Shown here: positions 42,811 through 54,618 of the stretch, one piece after another | Numbering within the stretch: the first letter of the stretch is position 1 | Layout: each line of letters opens with the position of its first letter | Source of the DNA: Kalmusia sp. IMI 367209 | Lineage: Eukaryota; Ascomycota; Dothideomycetes; Pleosporales; Didymosphaeriaceae | DNA length: 64,000 nucleotides | Assembly: GCA_027946365.1 (NCBI GenBank) | Contig: JAPEUQ010000002.1 | Location: 310,001-374,000 of the forward strand | Direction: 5' to 3' | The notes under the pieces: model-generated | What the model was told of the DNA's origin: nothing | What the model saw: only the letters and a program-made list of their open reading frames with translations | Database searches by the model: none | Made by a program: the position numbers and the translations under genes

Positions 42811-43199
42811 CTTATTTTATTGCAACTGGGACCCGAAGTCCTGACCATTTAGACATTCTGAGCAACGTCAGAGCTGAGTAAGCGGATATACACGTTGGAT
42901 GCCTCAGGGCCTCCAACGCAAATTCAGGACCTGTAAGTGAAAGATTCAGCATCTACGCATTGACAACTTGATTTTTCAAATTTTATTTCATGCAGGTCGT
43001 GTACTTTGGGTATGGTGGCCTTGCATGTCAACTAGATGCCTGGAATACAGAGGGCCTAAAGAGCCGCTATCTAAACTAGAAACACTTGTACGGCACTAGT
43101 AGGGGTAACTACATCAAGTAACTATAGATAGTTTCTGAGCATGGCCAGAGTGCGGGAACAAGGTCACGTGACATAATTTATGGATCTGCGTCTCAGAGC

Positions 43200-43412
43200 C
43201 AAGGAGCCTGGATCTGTAACACTACTGGCCAGAGTCCACTGAACCACGCAGCAAAACATGAGCATGTTGAGACAACTAAGCTGTTGCTTGAGAGAAACGC
43301 CAGCGTCAATGCATAGTGTAGACGTTACGGTAACGCATTCCATGCGGCTTCAAAATAAGGTCACGCGCAGGTGGTAAAGCTGATACTCGAGAGGACAGAT
43401 AGGCGTTCACTG
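43200..43412 (+). pseudogene. Ankyrin-repeat fragment
   Basis: Two ankyrin-like units can be read: TGQSPLNHAAKHEHVETTKL with LLERNASVNA, and RRYGNAFHAAS then GHAQVVKLILER. Stops (TAG, TAA) separate and interrupt them, at positions where Gln would fit. It is a remnant of an ankyrin-repeat protein, a class often fused to NACHT/HET receptors. Confidence 0.55.
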
Positions 43413-44199
43413 GCTGACTATGCGAAGGAACGTTATGGCTCGCGTCACTTGCAACTGCTGTCTGCATGTGGCTGAACTCGCTCTGCGTCCCGAAAACCGT
43501 TTACTTTGGTGAGTGGAGCCAAAGCGTCCGTAGAGCGTGCGGCCCATCGGCTGTACCCGCAAGCGTTCCAATTGCCTCGCATCCCTCGCAAGGACATGGT
43601 GAGAGGGAGATGTTGATGGGCCTTCAGTTGAGCACCCTACGAGTCTTACGAGTCTTCTTACGCAAAGCGTGATAGCGCACTTGCACCGCACCCGGCGTCC
43701 GGTTCGGGAAGCGTTTGGCCACTTCTTCCCCTCCATACGCTGCCCATATTTGAGTGAGACTAAGCGTTGCTCATCCAACTCCAGCCACAGTGCATGCCTG
43801 ATGATGCGAACACACGTGCAACTCACTGAAGTACATCCACGTCTCACGAAACACTCATTGTACCGGACCACTTTCTAGGTACTTAGGTCTTCGTACCGAG
43901 CTCTAGTTAAAAGGCCGGGCTTTTTTTTTTAACCCAGATCCTCCAGCCAAATCGCGCTATAGTGTCCCCGCGGTGATATGCAGCTGGATGTGCGAACCTC
44001 CAAAGTACTGCGATACCCTAGAGCTTTCTTATATGCAAGTGCTTGACTGAGTTACCGCCGATCAGGTTGTTCAAAGTACCACTCATTCCTCTCATTGCAG
44101 CAATGCGCCTTTTGAAATTACAAGGTAGCAACTACATCTCCTATACTGGAGTTTTGCATCATAGTTTCCCTTCTTACACCGTTTCTGTTACAGACTTGG

Positions 44200-44570
44200 G
44201 AAAGTGATGCCCAAGCAGTTCGATCAATCGACATACAGGGGCAGGTGGCACACACTAAGCATGGCTACAGAAAAGTCGACTTCTGCCAAAAGCAAGTCAA
44301 GAAGGATGGGCTGTAGTACTTCTGGATCAATAGCTACTGCGACAACTAGGAGAGCGAAGTCGAACTAAACAGGTCAATCTTTTCCATGTTTAGGTAGCAT
44401 CACGACGCCGAGAAATGCCATGTCTACCTATCCGATGTAACTGCATGGCGCCACGACTCAATTACTTGGGACGAGACGTTGCGGCAAAGTCGGTGGTCAC
44501 CTAGGGCTGGACGCCCCAAGAGCTAATTGCTGCTTCGGCGGTACAAAGGTTCAGCCACGTCAACCAACGA
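44200..44570 (+). pseudogene. HET-domain fragment
   Basis: The frame gives KHGYRKVDFCQKQVKKDGL, a TAG where the family has Gln, then YFWINSYCDN, SMFR and CHVYLSDVTAW. Together these follow the heterokaryon-incompatibility (HET) domain order (DGLxYFWxDTCCIDK ... CYVYLSDV ... SRWFTRGWTLQEL). SRWSPRAGRPKS near 44490 corresponds to the last block. Several stops and frame breaks make it non-functional. Confidence 0.6.
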
Positions 44571-44689
44571 TGACATCACGGATATAGAGTTTCATGACGT
44601 TCTCAATTTGTGATAGGCTTTTACCTTTCTAACAGTAGCTGGTGATGAGTACGTACACCAAACCCATGATATCGTATAGTTTTGCACAA

Positions 44690-45240
44690 GAGCGTGATTG
44701 TCTTCGCTTGGCTATAAGCAAGTATGGAGGCAAAGGTTTCTCAGCCTAATGACTAGGGAGTTCCCCACAGGAAACTTTAATAACTTAGCAAAGTGCCAGC
44801 AATTAATTCCACATCTCATATCCGCATACGATCAAGAGCCTCTTAGGGAAGAGGTAGCGAATGAAAGGGCTCAGCTACTCACGAACGCGGCGTGGTGTAT
44901 ATGACAACAAGGCACCTGCAATCTAGCACAGGACCTGGCCACGAAAGCTTTCAAGGCGAGAGAGAGGGCCCCAGGAGATGATGATATGTTAATGCTTACA
45001 ACGATGGCGGTCTTAAAGTTAATACTCCGTGGCCGAGGGGAGTATATCGAGGCTGAAAAGACTAGTCGGTAGGCTATGAAGAGATATCGGAATCTTTTGG
45101 GCTAATAGCACCCCGATACGCTAACAAACGCGAGCAATATCGCTCTTATTCTATGAGATTAGAGGAAGTAAAATGAAGTGGAACAAATTTACCAAGAAGT
45201 ATCAAACGAAGACAGAAAGAGCTGGGGACATTGCATCCCG
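44690..45240 (+). pseudogene. TPR-repeat fragment with RIP-like stops
   Basis: The frame reads LISAYDQEPLREEVANERAQ, ARERAPGDDDMLMLTTMAVL, HPDTLTNASNIALIL and YQEVSNEDRKSWG, the kinesin-light-chain type tetratricopeptide pattern of fungal NB-ARC/TPR receptors. The stops replace Gln (CAG/CAA to TAG/TAA) and Arg (CGA to TGA) codons. Together with the HET relic 120 bp upstream it may be one decayed receptor whose nucleotide-binding core was deleted. Confidence 0.65.
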
Positions 45241-45598
45241 AGATACTATAACTTTACTATACTATAGAGGAATTTGGTTGGATTTATCATATAGTTCATG
45301 AATGAAGAGATAATCTAGAGTATTAGCAGAAATAAGCTGGACCGTGGGAATGCAATGGCGACTTAGAAGTGCTGAGACATGCTCGTCGTTGTGATCCCCT
45401 AGGCTGATATATAGATGTATTGAACTATATCTGCGCCCATTCTCTGGTACTCCAAGCCAGGTTGTCGATTATTCTATTATGGATTACCACAATCTCATCC
45501 GATATACTCTTATGATACAAGCTAATATCTAATATCTAATGTAATTTTTCCTTGTTGACTCTAAAATCGGACGGACTACCAACTGGGCTGATTTGCAG
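45241..45598. other. AT-rich spacer
   Basis: Joins the TPR relic and the 3' end of the lectin-like gene. No feature seen. Confidence 0.4.
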
Positions 45599-47110
45599 TT
45601 AATTGGCGACAATGACGCCTTCATATTCCCACTGGGTTGCGGTTTTCTCGCTTATCTTGAAAGACTGAATCGTGCCATTACTTTCTAGCCCCACAAATCG
45701 AGGTTGATCGGGAGCAGCCACTAACGCGCCCGCTGTGAAATTAAGATCCGATGGAGCTCCCGTCCACTGGGGTGCAGAGCTACCGGTCCAATTTCCTGTT
45801 TGATTGCTGTACTGATTGATCAGTAGTTTGCTCCCATCGCTAGCGATAGATAGGAGAAGAAGGTCGTTCGAGTTCAATGCTGCAGCTCCAGAAGCTGGAA
45901 TGACAGCGGATGACAGTTGGAGTGGAATTCCATCAGAAGCTGTTTGCGATGCCTCGATTTTTTTCCCTGTATCTGGGTGAGCCAACGCGCGGCACTGTAC
46001 GCTTGATTTTCACTTACTGTAACCACTAACAGGAAACCACCACTTTTCCTGTACCTCCGACGGGGTCTCAAGATATAGTTTGGGGGTGAATGTGGCATTA
46101 TCGCTTGAGCTTGGTGACCCCGTGTATGTCATAGTGAGGCCTGTCCCCATTTGTGGGTCATCATAGGTGAACTCGTTGTTGTTGTTCCAGTCCTGCTGGG
46201 TTAGTAAAGCAAGTTTCCTTCCGCCCATTTGATAGGTGACATGTATCCATTCATCTTTGCACTGGCCTCCCTTGCATGAAACGCTAAAAGCTGCCAGTTG
46301 CGACTTCTCTGCTGCAGTATGCTTACTCGGCATGTTTGAAAGGCAACATTGCTTCCAGCCCGCCTTTGCCGTGATTACCGCCGTATTCATCTGTGCCACT
46401 GTGTTCTGCTCCGAAAGGTAGAATAACGCGATTGAGTTGAATCTCGGCCAAGGACTTAAACGTACAGTGGCCGCGAGCGGTGTGCCTATCTTGGGAGGTA
46501 TGAATTGTTGATCATATGCTTGTGTCGTGTCCATGGTACCACCCAGAGTAAGATTGACAATAGTCCACTTGTTCGATTCTGATTCCCATATCGATGCCAT
46601 CAAATCGTGTGTGACCGCTTGCCAAAAAACGGCGCGGTAGTGGGCGCCCGCCTCATCTCCGCTTGTCCAGTTTACGGCACTGATCTTTGAAGTGCTAAGC
46701 ACTTGCGAACTCTCTAAGCCTAGTGGGTTATCTGGATTGTTTGTAGGCTCGTGTGTTGGTATGGAATTTCCCGATGCGCCTTTTGCGTGCCTTGAGCCTA
46801 GGATACCTCCTGCGACGGCACCGATAATGATCACAAGTCCAAGTATTACACCGAGGATGATGAGCCGCCGTCGTCGGCTTCTAAGAGGTGCTACCTCTGT
46901 TTCGTCACTAGCGGGTCCAAGATGAGACCCAAGGATTCCAACAGACGGCATGGCATGCGTCTGATTAGGGAGTGCCTCGGGTAGGGCGTGTGGGTCAAGC
47001 ACTATAGGTTCGCTTGAATGATCTGGAATCTTGTATTTCCAGGACTCTGGCTCATTCTTCGGAGCCACCTCAAGATCGCTGAACGATGAGTGGTCTGCTG
47101 GTGCCATCAT
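45599..47110 (-). CDS. Type II membrane protein with fucose-specific-lectin-like ectodomain
   Basis: Two minus-strand exons, 47110-46018 and 45972-45599, with a 45-nt intron, give 488 residues. The ATG at 47110 is used because the longer frame starts with GTG. Residues 1-85 are a cytoplasmic tail; RRRRLIILGVILGLVIIIGA (about 80-99) is a positively flanked transmembrane helix. The remaining 370 residues are extracellular, with repeated Trp/Tyr-rich strands (HYRAVFWQAVTHDLMASIWE; RFNSIALFYLSEQNTVAQMN; DLLLLSIASDGSKLLINQYS) spaced like beta-propeller blades of the fungal fucose-specific lectin family (PF07938). Such membrane-anchored lectin-like proteins are common in Pleosporales and their role is unknown. 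The lectin assignment rests on pattern, not on identified sugar-binding residues. Confidence 0.7.
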
Positions 47111-47720
47111 GGACACACATAGACGCTCAATGGAATGCAGGGAATGACAAGACTAGAGGTTTCGAAAGGAAGTAATAGTGAACGGACAACACTCTGGGAT
47201 ACATCAGGCCTTTTACTGATGGGTGTTTCAGAACCCCTGATTATTATAGCACAGCATTTTCATGGCAACATCAAGCACTAGTATCTTTGTGATTGGCTAT
47301 CGTACAAGCTGCCAAGTTATTGCGCAGCCGTTGCCATTTGGCACGTAACAAGTAGACTCTGCTTTGCTGCTCTATCCTTGAACAGGCCCCCCACGTGGTA
47401 TAGACTAGTGTTAGGCGCACGGTTTCCGGACCAATCGTTGACTTGCCCTGCGTTGGCGCATGCCTTAGTAGGGCTGAGCATTTTACCCCAAGCAGCCCTA
47501 GCGTTCCAGAGACTCGGGACCCTCGGGGGGCTGAACATCGCCATCGAACACCGCCATCACTAGCCTCATCACAGCCACGACTGCCTCTTTCAAGTTTATC
47601 TAATCAGACGCATTGAATAAGTAGTCCCAAACGCGTCGAACTTGAAGTCGTGCCTCTACGAGGAAGAGTCTAGTGGCCGACTAATTAAAGCTGTTGATAG
47701 AAGCACGAGCTCAAGACTTG
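47111..47720. other. Intergenic
   Basis: Promoter side of the lectin-like gene and the broken edge of the MFS relic. No feature could be supported. Confidence 0.4.
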
Positions 47721-48620
47721 GAAGGTGGCTCTCGCTCGCATCGACTTGGATGGCGCAGCAATTTTGGCTTCCATCACTTCAATTCTTGCTGGGACTCGTC
47801 ATGGGATTCGGCGAATATCATCGTACCTCTTGTTCTTGGTTTCGTAGGATGGGCCGTGTTTCATTGGTACGAGTCGACTGAGTTTTACAATGACTCTGTG
47901 GTCCCTAACCGCCTCTTCGTGAAGCGAACTTCGTCAGCTGGATTCTTCATGGCAATCGATGGCACCCTGCTCCTCTATTGGGTCATCTGGCTCTTGCCTG
48001 CTTATTTCCAAGGCATCCCAGGCAATTCGCCTTTGGAAACCGGTGTCAATCAGCTTTCACTCAACATATTTCTGATGCCATCAGGGATCGTCGCGGGAGG
48101 CATGATCTCTAAGACGGAGAAATACAAGCCGCAGCATTTCGTAGGATTTGCACTGGCTTCCATCGGAGTTGGGCTCTTTACGTTGCTTGACGCAGGCTCG
48201 CACAAGGCTGCATGGGTCTACGTCCAAATCATTGCTGCCATCGATTTGGGTATCATCCTAGTAGCCGTCTTTCCGGCCGTCCAGACAGCTCTCAGTCACG
48301 GCGATGCCGCGAGAACAACAGCCACATATGCGTTTGTGCGAAGCTTTGGTGGTATCTGGAGCGTAACCATTCCATTCGTCAATTTCAACGGTCGGGTGAA
48401 AAAGCTCTTACATCGTATCGGCAACGCAGCCATACGAGAGCAACTGTCCAATGTAAATGTATATGACTTTCCTTCAACGGGTGGCTTGCTGAATGTCAAG
48501 CCACCCACTAGGGACAAGGCCCTGGGCGTCTACTCAGATGCTTTAAAGATTGTATGGTGAGTTGGCATTGCGTTTATTCTCACTGGTTACTGGCAGTCTT
48601 TGTAGTTAATAAGTACGACA
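47720..48620 (+). pseudogene. DHA2-type MFS transporter, N-terminally truncated
   Basis: The open frame starts within the cytoplasmic loop (DLEGGSRSHRLGW), continues through a damaged helix, and then has five or six recognisable helices: IIVPLVLGFVGWAVFHWYES, GTLLLYWVIWLLPAYFQGIP, LFTLLDAGSHKAAWVYVQII and others. These are the C-terminal half of 14-helix DHA2 drug/toxin exporters. The first six helices are missing, the central loop is shortened, and TGA at 48558-48560 falls inside the last conserved KIVW-x-VGIAF stretch, which continues in frame. It is not a working transporter. Confidence 0.7.
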
Positions 48621-48829
48621 TGTCACGAAAGAATGAAATATAATTTGTACTAAAAGAGGGAACCGAAGACCCGACTGTTTCAAGGAAAAGGGTGAGATGC
48701 CAGCTCCAACGCCATCGTTAACCTTCGCCCTGGAGTAATGCATCCCCCGCACGTCTAGCCTTTTGGATTTCATGATAGGTGATAGCACAATTACTATTAC
48801 GAGGTAGTATCTACGCGGCCCTTGGCTTC

Positions 48830-49424
48830 CATTACCATAGGTTCCGTTATTCACGACAACAGGTACAGTACTGGTGCCGTTACAAGCGCCGTTTTTGAAA
48901 CTTACCCGGAGTTGGTCTCGTCTTTAGCAAAAACCACCACCTATGCAATTGAAACTAATTCAGATTATATAGCAGACTTTGAGAGGCAGGTGACATCACT
49001 GGGGTGGAATTCTACGGTGATGACAGAGGTCATGCCAGTCGAAGACCTCTTGCTACCTCCGTCTACCGTAACATACTCATTCAACAACTTACTCATCTTT
49101 AACACTAGGGATCTACAAAAGGTCGCAGCGGAGGTGTTGCATTCGCTAGCCCCTAGAGGCGTGGCGGTCATGACGCCCTGGGCAACGCTGCCACATGCCA
49201 AGGCCTTGGACCGTACGCGCGCGAGACTGTACGGCGAAGTCTACCCGCACATCAAGCCCAGATGACACGAGATGTCGTATGTCGAGAAACTACTCAAAGA
49301 CGGTGGGTTCGCAAAGGTCACGGCTTTCAGGGCGGAATCGGGAATGGAGCACGAGAGCATGGATGCTTGGACGCAGCTGGCATGGAGTTCGATGGGTCAA
49401 GCGCAGGGAGGCTGGATAGAGTAG
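48830..49424 (+). pseudogene. SAM-dependent methyltransferase, degraded
   Basis: The frame gives SVIHDNRYSTGAVTSAVFE, the position of the AdoMet-binding loop, but the Gly residues expected there (DNGCGTG) are replaced. LIFNTRDLQKVAAEVLHSLA and GVAVMTPWATLPHAKALDRT follow. A TGA at 49263-49265 interrupts, and the same frame continues MSYVEKLLKDGGFAKVTAF to a TAG at 49422-49424. This fold and these motifs are common in fungal secondary-metabolite methyltransferases, including the GliN type. The N-terminal 60 residues are missing. Confidence 0.65.
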
Positions 49425-49884
49425 AATGGGCGCGACTGGGATGCAAACAGGAGCTGGGCAGTAATGGTTGGTAGTGATGAGTTATCTTAGTATGTCGGGT
49501 TACAGAGCATATGCGCCAATACGTCTTCGGTGATAAGGTGATAGGCGCGACCGAGACACTCGTGCCGCCTAGGGTAGTGGTACTACTCTCCATGGTAATC
49601 GATGGCTTGCATCAGAAGGTGCCTCTTACTTAGTGTATCGGCGCCTGAAATGCGCGAGCTCCTCTTCATCCCCACCATGCCACGTGCACAGGTCTCTTAC
49701 CTGATTTGGGGGCGCAGCCTGCCGCCTAGCGCAACGCCGCCCGCGCCGCCCGCCGCCTTTCGTCCCCCTCGCAGCCTAACCAAATCGGGCCCCGCATCCT
49801 ACGCATAAAGCCTTCTCGATTTGTTTGTTTGCTCCATCTTCCCTTTCCCGCCTCTATCATTTTCAAAGTCGTCTATATCCCATC

Positions 49885-50893
49885 ATGGCTTCAGAATACG
49901 AGATCCTGATCTTCGGCGGTGGCCCTGCCGGCTTGAGTGCAGCAGCCTCGATTGTGCGTCAAGACCACAAGACGGTGCTGTTTGATTCTGGCGAGTACCG
50001 CAACTCGCAGAGCAAACACATGCACACCATGCCTAGCTGGGACCATCAGGATCCCCAAGCGTTCCGTGAGAAATCCGTCAAGGACTTTGAGCGTTACGGA
50101 TCCATCACCGTGGAGAAGGTCGAGATTGAGACTCTCAAGCAGCGGGAGGATGGACTCTTCGAAGCCACAGGCGGCGGCAGGACATGGACGGGCAAAAAGG
50201 TGATCCTAGCCACTGGGGTCGAGGACATCTACCCGGACATTCCTGGTTATGCCGAGTGCTGGGTTTCGGGCATGTAAGTCTCGTTATGCCGACGATACGT
50301 GCGTTGTCTACGGTGCTCACAATCATCACAGCTTCCACTGCCTATACTGCCACGGATAGGAAGAGAAGGGCAATCCTTCGGCGGGCATGCTGGCTGAAGG
50401 TGACACTGCTGCAGTGGTTCCAGCTTTGCACTTTGCTCGTCAAGCGCTGCGCATGGTCGATCAGGTGACACTCTACACAAACGGAAACGAGCAGCTGGCC
50501 GGTGAATTGAAGGCCGCTCTCGATGCGGCCCCGGCTCCCATGACTGTGAACTCGAAGAAGATTACCAAGCTTGTCAAAGCTCCCGAGCGGGCTCGTATTA
50601 CGCTGCATTTTGACGACGGAACGAGCATCACGGAAGCCTTTTTGGCACACAAGCCGAAGACGAAACTTCGAGGCGACCTGGCTCAGCAGCTTGGGTGCGC
50701 GCTATCGCCCATGCAGACGGTAGTCGTCAACCCTCCCTTCAACCATACTAGCATCAAGGGTGTCTTTGCTGCAGGCGACTGTTCCAGCCCGATGCAGACA
50801 GTCACCGGCGCCCTTAACTCGGGAACATGCACGGGAGGCGGCGCACCATTGCAGATCCAGGCTGAGACGTACAACCAGCGTGCTATATTCTAG
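49885..50893 (+). pseudogene. Thioredoxin-reductase-like disulfide oxidoreductase with one nonsense codon
   Basis: The ATG at 49885 opens MASEYEILIFGGGPAGLSAA, an FAD-binding GxGxxG site. Exon 1 ends at 50273; exon 2 begins at 50332 after a 58-nt intron. Exon 2 carries the redox-active pair FHCLYCHG (CxxC), immediately followed by TAG (50357-50359). The same frame then continues for 177 more codons to the natural end at 50893, including IKGVFAAGDCSSPMQTVTGA, the second FAD site. The size (about 315 residues) and motifs match the GliT/HlmI-like branch that oxidises dithiols in fungal and bacterial disulfide metabolites. The conventional NADPH loop seems short. Apart from the stop the gene looks undamaged, so loss is recent or the base is an error. 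Confidence 0.75.
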
Positions 50894-51239
50894 TCCACGT
50901 GCTCTAGGGACCGTGCACTAGGAACCTCTCTCGCGCCCCGCACTAAAACGTGCGGAATGGAATTTCCCTTCTCCTTCTACATACCTTCGGTGCTTCCTTG
51001 CCTGTCTGTATAGGACACTAATCTCTAGGGAGTAATAAACATGTGCGTGCAATCTAAATCCTTGCTACGTTAATGCGAACTGCCTCATCCGCATCATTCG
51101 TGCATATTACCACCTCTAATACAAAAACAATTGGTTGCCTGGATGCATCGGACTTCGACCAGCCAATACCACACGCCACGCAAACCCAAGAAGAAGATAC
51201 TGCGGTATAACACACTAGCGTCTCGCAAAGTCACACTCT
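50894..51239. other. Intergenic
   Basis: 346 bp downstream of the oxidoreductase; no feature recognised. Confidence 0.4.
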
Positions 51240-51475
51240 CTATCCTACCAAAGCCAGCATTCTCCTGGTGTCAATGAGATTGTTCTGAACTTGATTGTAG
51301 GAATTTCCACAGAACTGAAGCGGCGCTTGAAGCTGTGTGAAATAGGCTAGTATGCTGACAAACATAGCAATCGTTTGGTGACCGTTGACAATCTGAAAGG
51401 AAGATAACAAAATAGTCAACAGGATGCCGGACACAAGGATTGTGTTTTGCGTGATGTTAAGTAAGCTTAGAGAGA
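51240..51475 (-). pseudogene. ABC half-transporter membrane-domain fragment
   Basis: The minus strand reads LSLLNITQNTILVSGILLTI and then FVSILAYFTQLQAPLQFCGN, SYNQVQNNLIDTRRMLALV. This is the last part of the transmembrane domain of Atm1/HMT1-type ABC half-transporters, just before the nucleotide-binding domain, which is absent. A fragment only. Confidence 0.6.
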
Positions 51476-51479
51476 AACA

Positions 51480-52150
51480 AACGGAAAATTCGGCTTTTTG
51501 GTAGGTGTCGACGTGACCTGCTGATCAAACAAACATAGTCGTCCTCATCATTACCAATGTCAATAAGGCGAAAATGTGTTCGCGAAGTCCAGCTCTCCGA
51601 GCCTTCGACTCTTTTGCAACCTTCATGTTCTTGCTCGCAATATTGCAACCATGCCTTCATCTGTTCAACTACATGAGGGCTGACGTTGACTCTTGAACTT
51701 GTCTGCACGACTCTCGATCGGACTATGCTATTAGAACTTCTAGACATGACATCCCAGACCATAGCTTCCGTATCACTCTTTGACTGAAACAAATTAACTG
51801 GTTCTATCAGTAATCGCTCACTATTACTAGAGTTCACTCCGTGAGAGACGAGGTGGAGGGTCCAGCCGAAGGAGACAAGCCTTACGCGAAGCTCATACTC
51901 CACCGGCGAACTTGCACCCTTAGAGTCAGCCCTGGGTTCCCCCCAATCCGGGAAAATAGCCTCTAAATGGAAACTGCAGAGGTGACATCCACTTTCTGAA
52001 GATTGATACAGATCTACCGTGATAAGCCCTCACAAAGTCTTCGGCTGCGTGAATCGGTGGTTTGACTCCATGAAAACTGATGGAAAGTCGGCTTTGCATA
52101 GTTCGCAAAGAGTGTTTAGTTTTAGCACAGAGCCTTGCGAATGGGTATCG
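51480..52150 (-). pseudogene. HET-protein N-terminal fragment
   Basis: The minus strand reads MKAWLQYCEQEHEGCKRVEG and then HFRLIDIGNDEDDYVCLI. This matches the segment preceding and entering the HET domain of heterokaryon-incompatibility proteins (WLxxCxxxHxxC ... RLIDVG). An upstream piece (TMQSRLSISFHGVKPPIHAA) is in another frame. The HET core is missing, and the ABC fragment follows directly, so this is a junction of two broken genes. Confidence 0.5.
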
Positions 52151-54618
52151 TGCGACGCCATTGTAAATTTGGCCCTAGCCGAATCGTAATAAATCATAAT
52201 CTCGCTGTAGCGATGATCAAAGTTTTGTTACGCACGGTTGCTCGGAATTGCACTTGAATGCGAAGCGTGGACGGAAAGTCGTCAGATGGCACTTGGCATG
52301 TTAGGCAAACATAGTCGCCAGGTTATTGGGATCTAATTGGCCTGCATTTCTCCCCTGCCACAAGTACACCCTGTGCATCACGTGCAATTCTTGCGCGCCG
52401 CATCTTATTTTGCCCTCCGCGACCGTCTACCTACATTATCCACGAAGACCTCCACCGTAACAGAAGATCGCCTTGTCAGGTTTCGATCGCTTACACGTTA
52501 TTGCTACGCTACTTTCGTTAGCCTTCTATATCAAAAATGCTTTCTAGACAAACTTAACATAACTGCAGAAATGAAATCTGGTAGCGCAAGTATATGTACC
52601 TGAGTACGATCGTTCCAAACGACAAAAATTTAGCATAGAGTTCGAGAAACGAGTCGCTTACCCATTCGCAAAGAACGACCCATTTAGTTACACTGGATGC
52701 TGGGATGCAGACATTGACATAGCCCTTCGCATCGACATAACCAACATATAGTTACTTACTGGTGGCTCGTAGTAGCTGGCATACAACAGACAACATTTGA
52801 ATAGCAATCATTGTATACTAATCCGCTGTCCCTAATGTGGACTAACGTTCCAGAATAAAAAAGCTACAACGATCGCGTGCGCGAGAGTACCCGTCAAAAT
52901 CGATATCAAAACGGGTGTTTCAATGGCCTCATAGTGAAAGAATAAGCTTTTCTTTGGAATTGAAAACCACGTAAACTATCAGACGAAGCACGATAGAAAT
53001 CTAAATGATGCTCTTTTCCGGGCCAGCCGACTCTTAGAAATCACTATGATTCACGTCCCCCATTCTTCAAAGTATGAGATCGATAATACTAGATCCAAAA
53101 GACTTCAGGAAGCTATGTTTACACTTTCTAGAGCAGCAGCGCAGTAATGCATTACCTTCGTTGTTCAAGTCCCAAGATCATTTTCGAATCAAGCAAGTTC
53201 ACGTTAATGTGCAGTCAACGCCAGACAGGGCTATGCAGTTGGTATTGCAGATATTCAGGTAAAGCTACATCAAGGCTTCGATCAGTAGATTGATCGTATT
53301 TCGCTCAGAAAGTCACCAGGACGCAATGCATCCTCCATAGCTGCTGTGGCTCCGGACTCTGTTACGGGTGCTTTGCCCACAGGGACACCAACCGAGAGTA
53401 ACTGCCTTAACCCAATGTATGAGTCCAAGGACCAAGAGGATGCTCATGAGACACGTGTATCTCTCACGGATGATGTTGTTCGCCGGTCATCAGCCGCTCT
53501 CCAGTCCGTTCTTGGAGACTGAATTACGAACCTTTTCGGGAGACCCATCCAATGGGCATGGAGGTTGTTTTCTATGGCTAGAATCAACTAGAAATATTCT
53601 TAATATAACCTCAGATTTGGGGAGCATACCCGGCTTGTTTCGACAGCCAGTCCCTGCGACTTTTCCCGTTCCGACTCAAGTCCCGGCTGCCTATGATGAC
53701 CCTGCGCTTGATCAATGTTCCACTGGTGTATTGACAATTACAATCGGGGTGATCATTATCAATATTTGTCGACCGTCAGTGTTCCTGAGAGGTGGAACAA
53801 CAACATCGTCAAGAACGCCGACATCACCGGTCCGGAATTCACATTCCACCCACCCACACACACACACACTGCCCAAGTCCGAGGAGGTATATCAACCATA
53901 CAACACAATGTCTTTACTGTGGAATAATCAGCCATGTGATGGCCAAAGCGAATTCATGCAGGATAATCAAGCGCTTTCACACAAAACACCAGCCGCGTTC
54001 TCAATGCCAATAGAGCAACCCTCTGAGATGCCAACGAGTCTACTCTCTCAAATGCAGATGGATCAACTCTTTCAGATGCAGGTAGATCTACCCTTGCATA
54101 TGTAAAACATTTCACCCTCTCAGATGTACGTAGAAGCCTATCATAACCCAAACTTTGTCAAAATCAAGTCACAGGACGGAACGCTAACGGATCAAGCCGC
54201 GATCCCTCCTCCCCGATGTTGCGGAACGTGCTAAATCGCGGGCTGCATGATACGGGATGCCAAGGAAGTATATCGACTCAGGGACCGAAACCAGAGCAGT
54301 TGCAGGGATTTCTATCAGCTGCACCGACACCGTTTTGCCCACGGTTTTCATGGTAAGGATATTGGAACGCGAAGCCATCAAAAACTAATTAATTGAATCT
54401 GTCTAGGCCCCGCCTTTAATAACGGGTGGCGAGCAACGCATCTATCACGCCAGTCTCACCAAACCCACCTGAGGCGGCAACAGGAGGTGGAAGAAGTAGT
54501 GACAATAATGATAATTTAAAACAAATAGTAGTAATGGTATTGATTAAATAAAATTTGACTTATGATGATTCTCGAAGGGGCGGATGCACTGTGTGAGAGT
54601 TCCCAAGTTCAAAGTACC
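52151..54618. other. Gene-poor region with one open frame of unknown status
   Basis: The only sizeable frame is 53368-54105 (245 codons, plus). It has no ATG of clear context, no domain, a (CA)-rich tract near 53852-53872 and a Met/Gln-rich end with imperfect repeats (SQMQMDQLFQMQVDLPLHM). It could be a decayed gene. Otherwise nothing seen. Confidence 0.4.

Noticed and set aside
53715..54013. Overlapping plus-strand frames around the CA tract
   Set aside because: Three frames are open in parallel through low-complexity CA/His-Thr sequence; no start context or domain.
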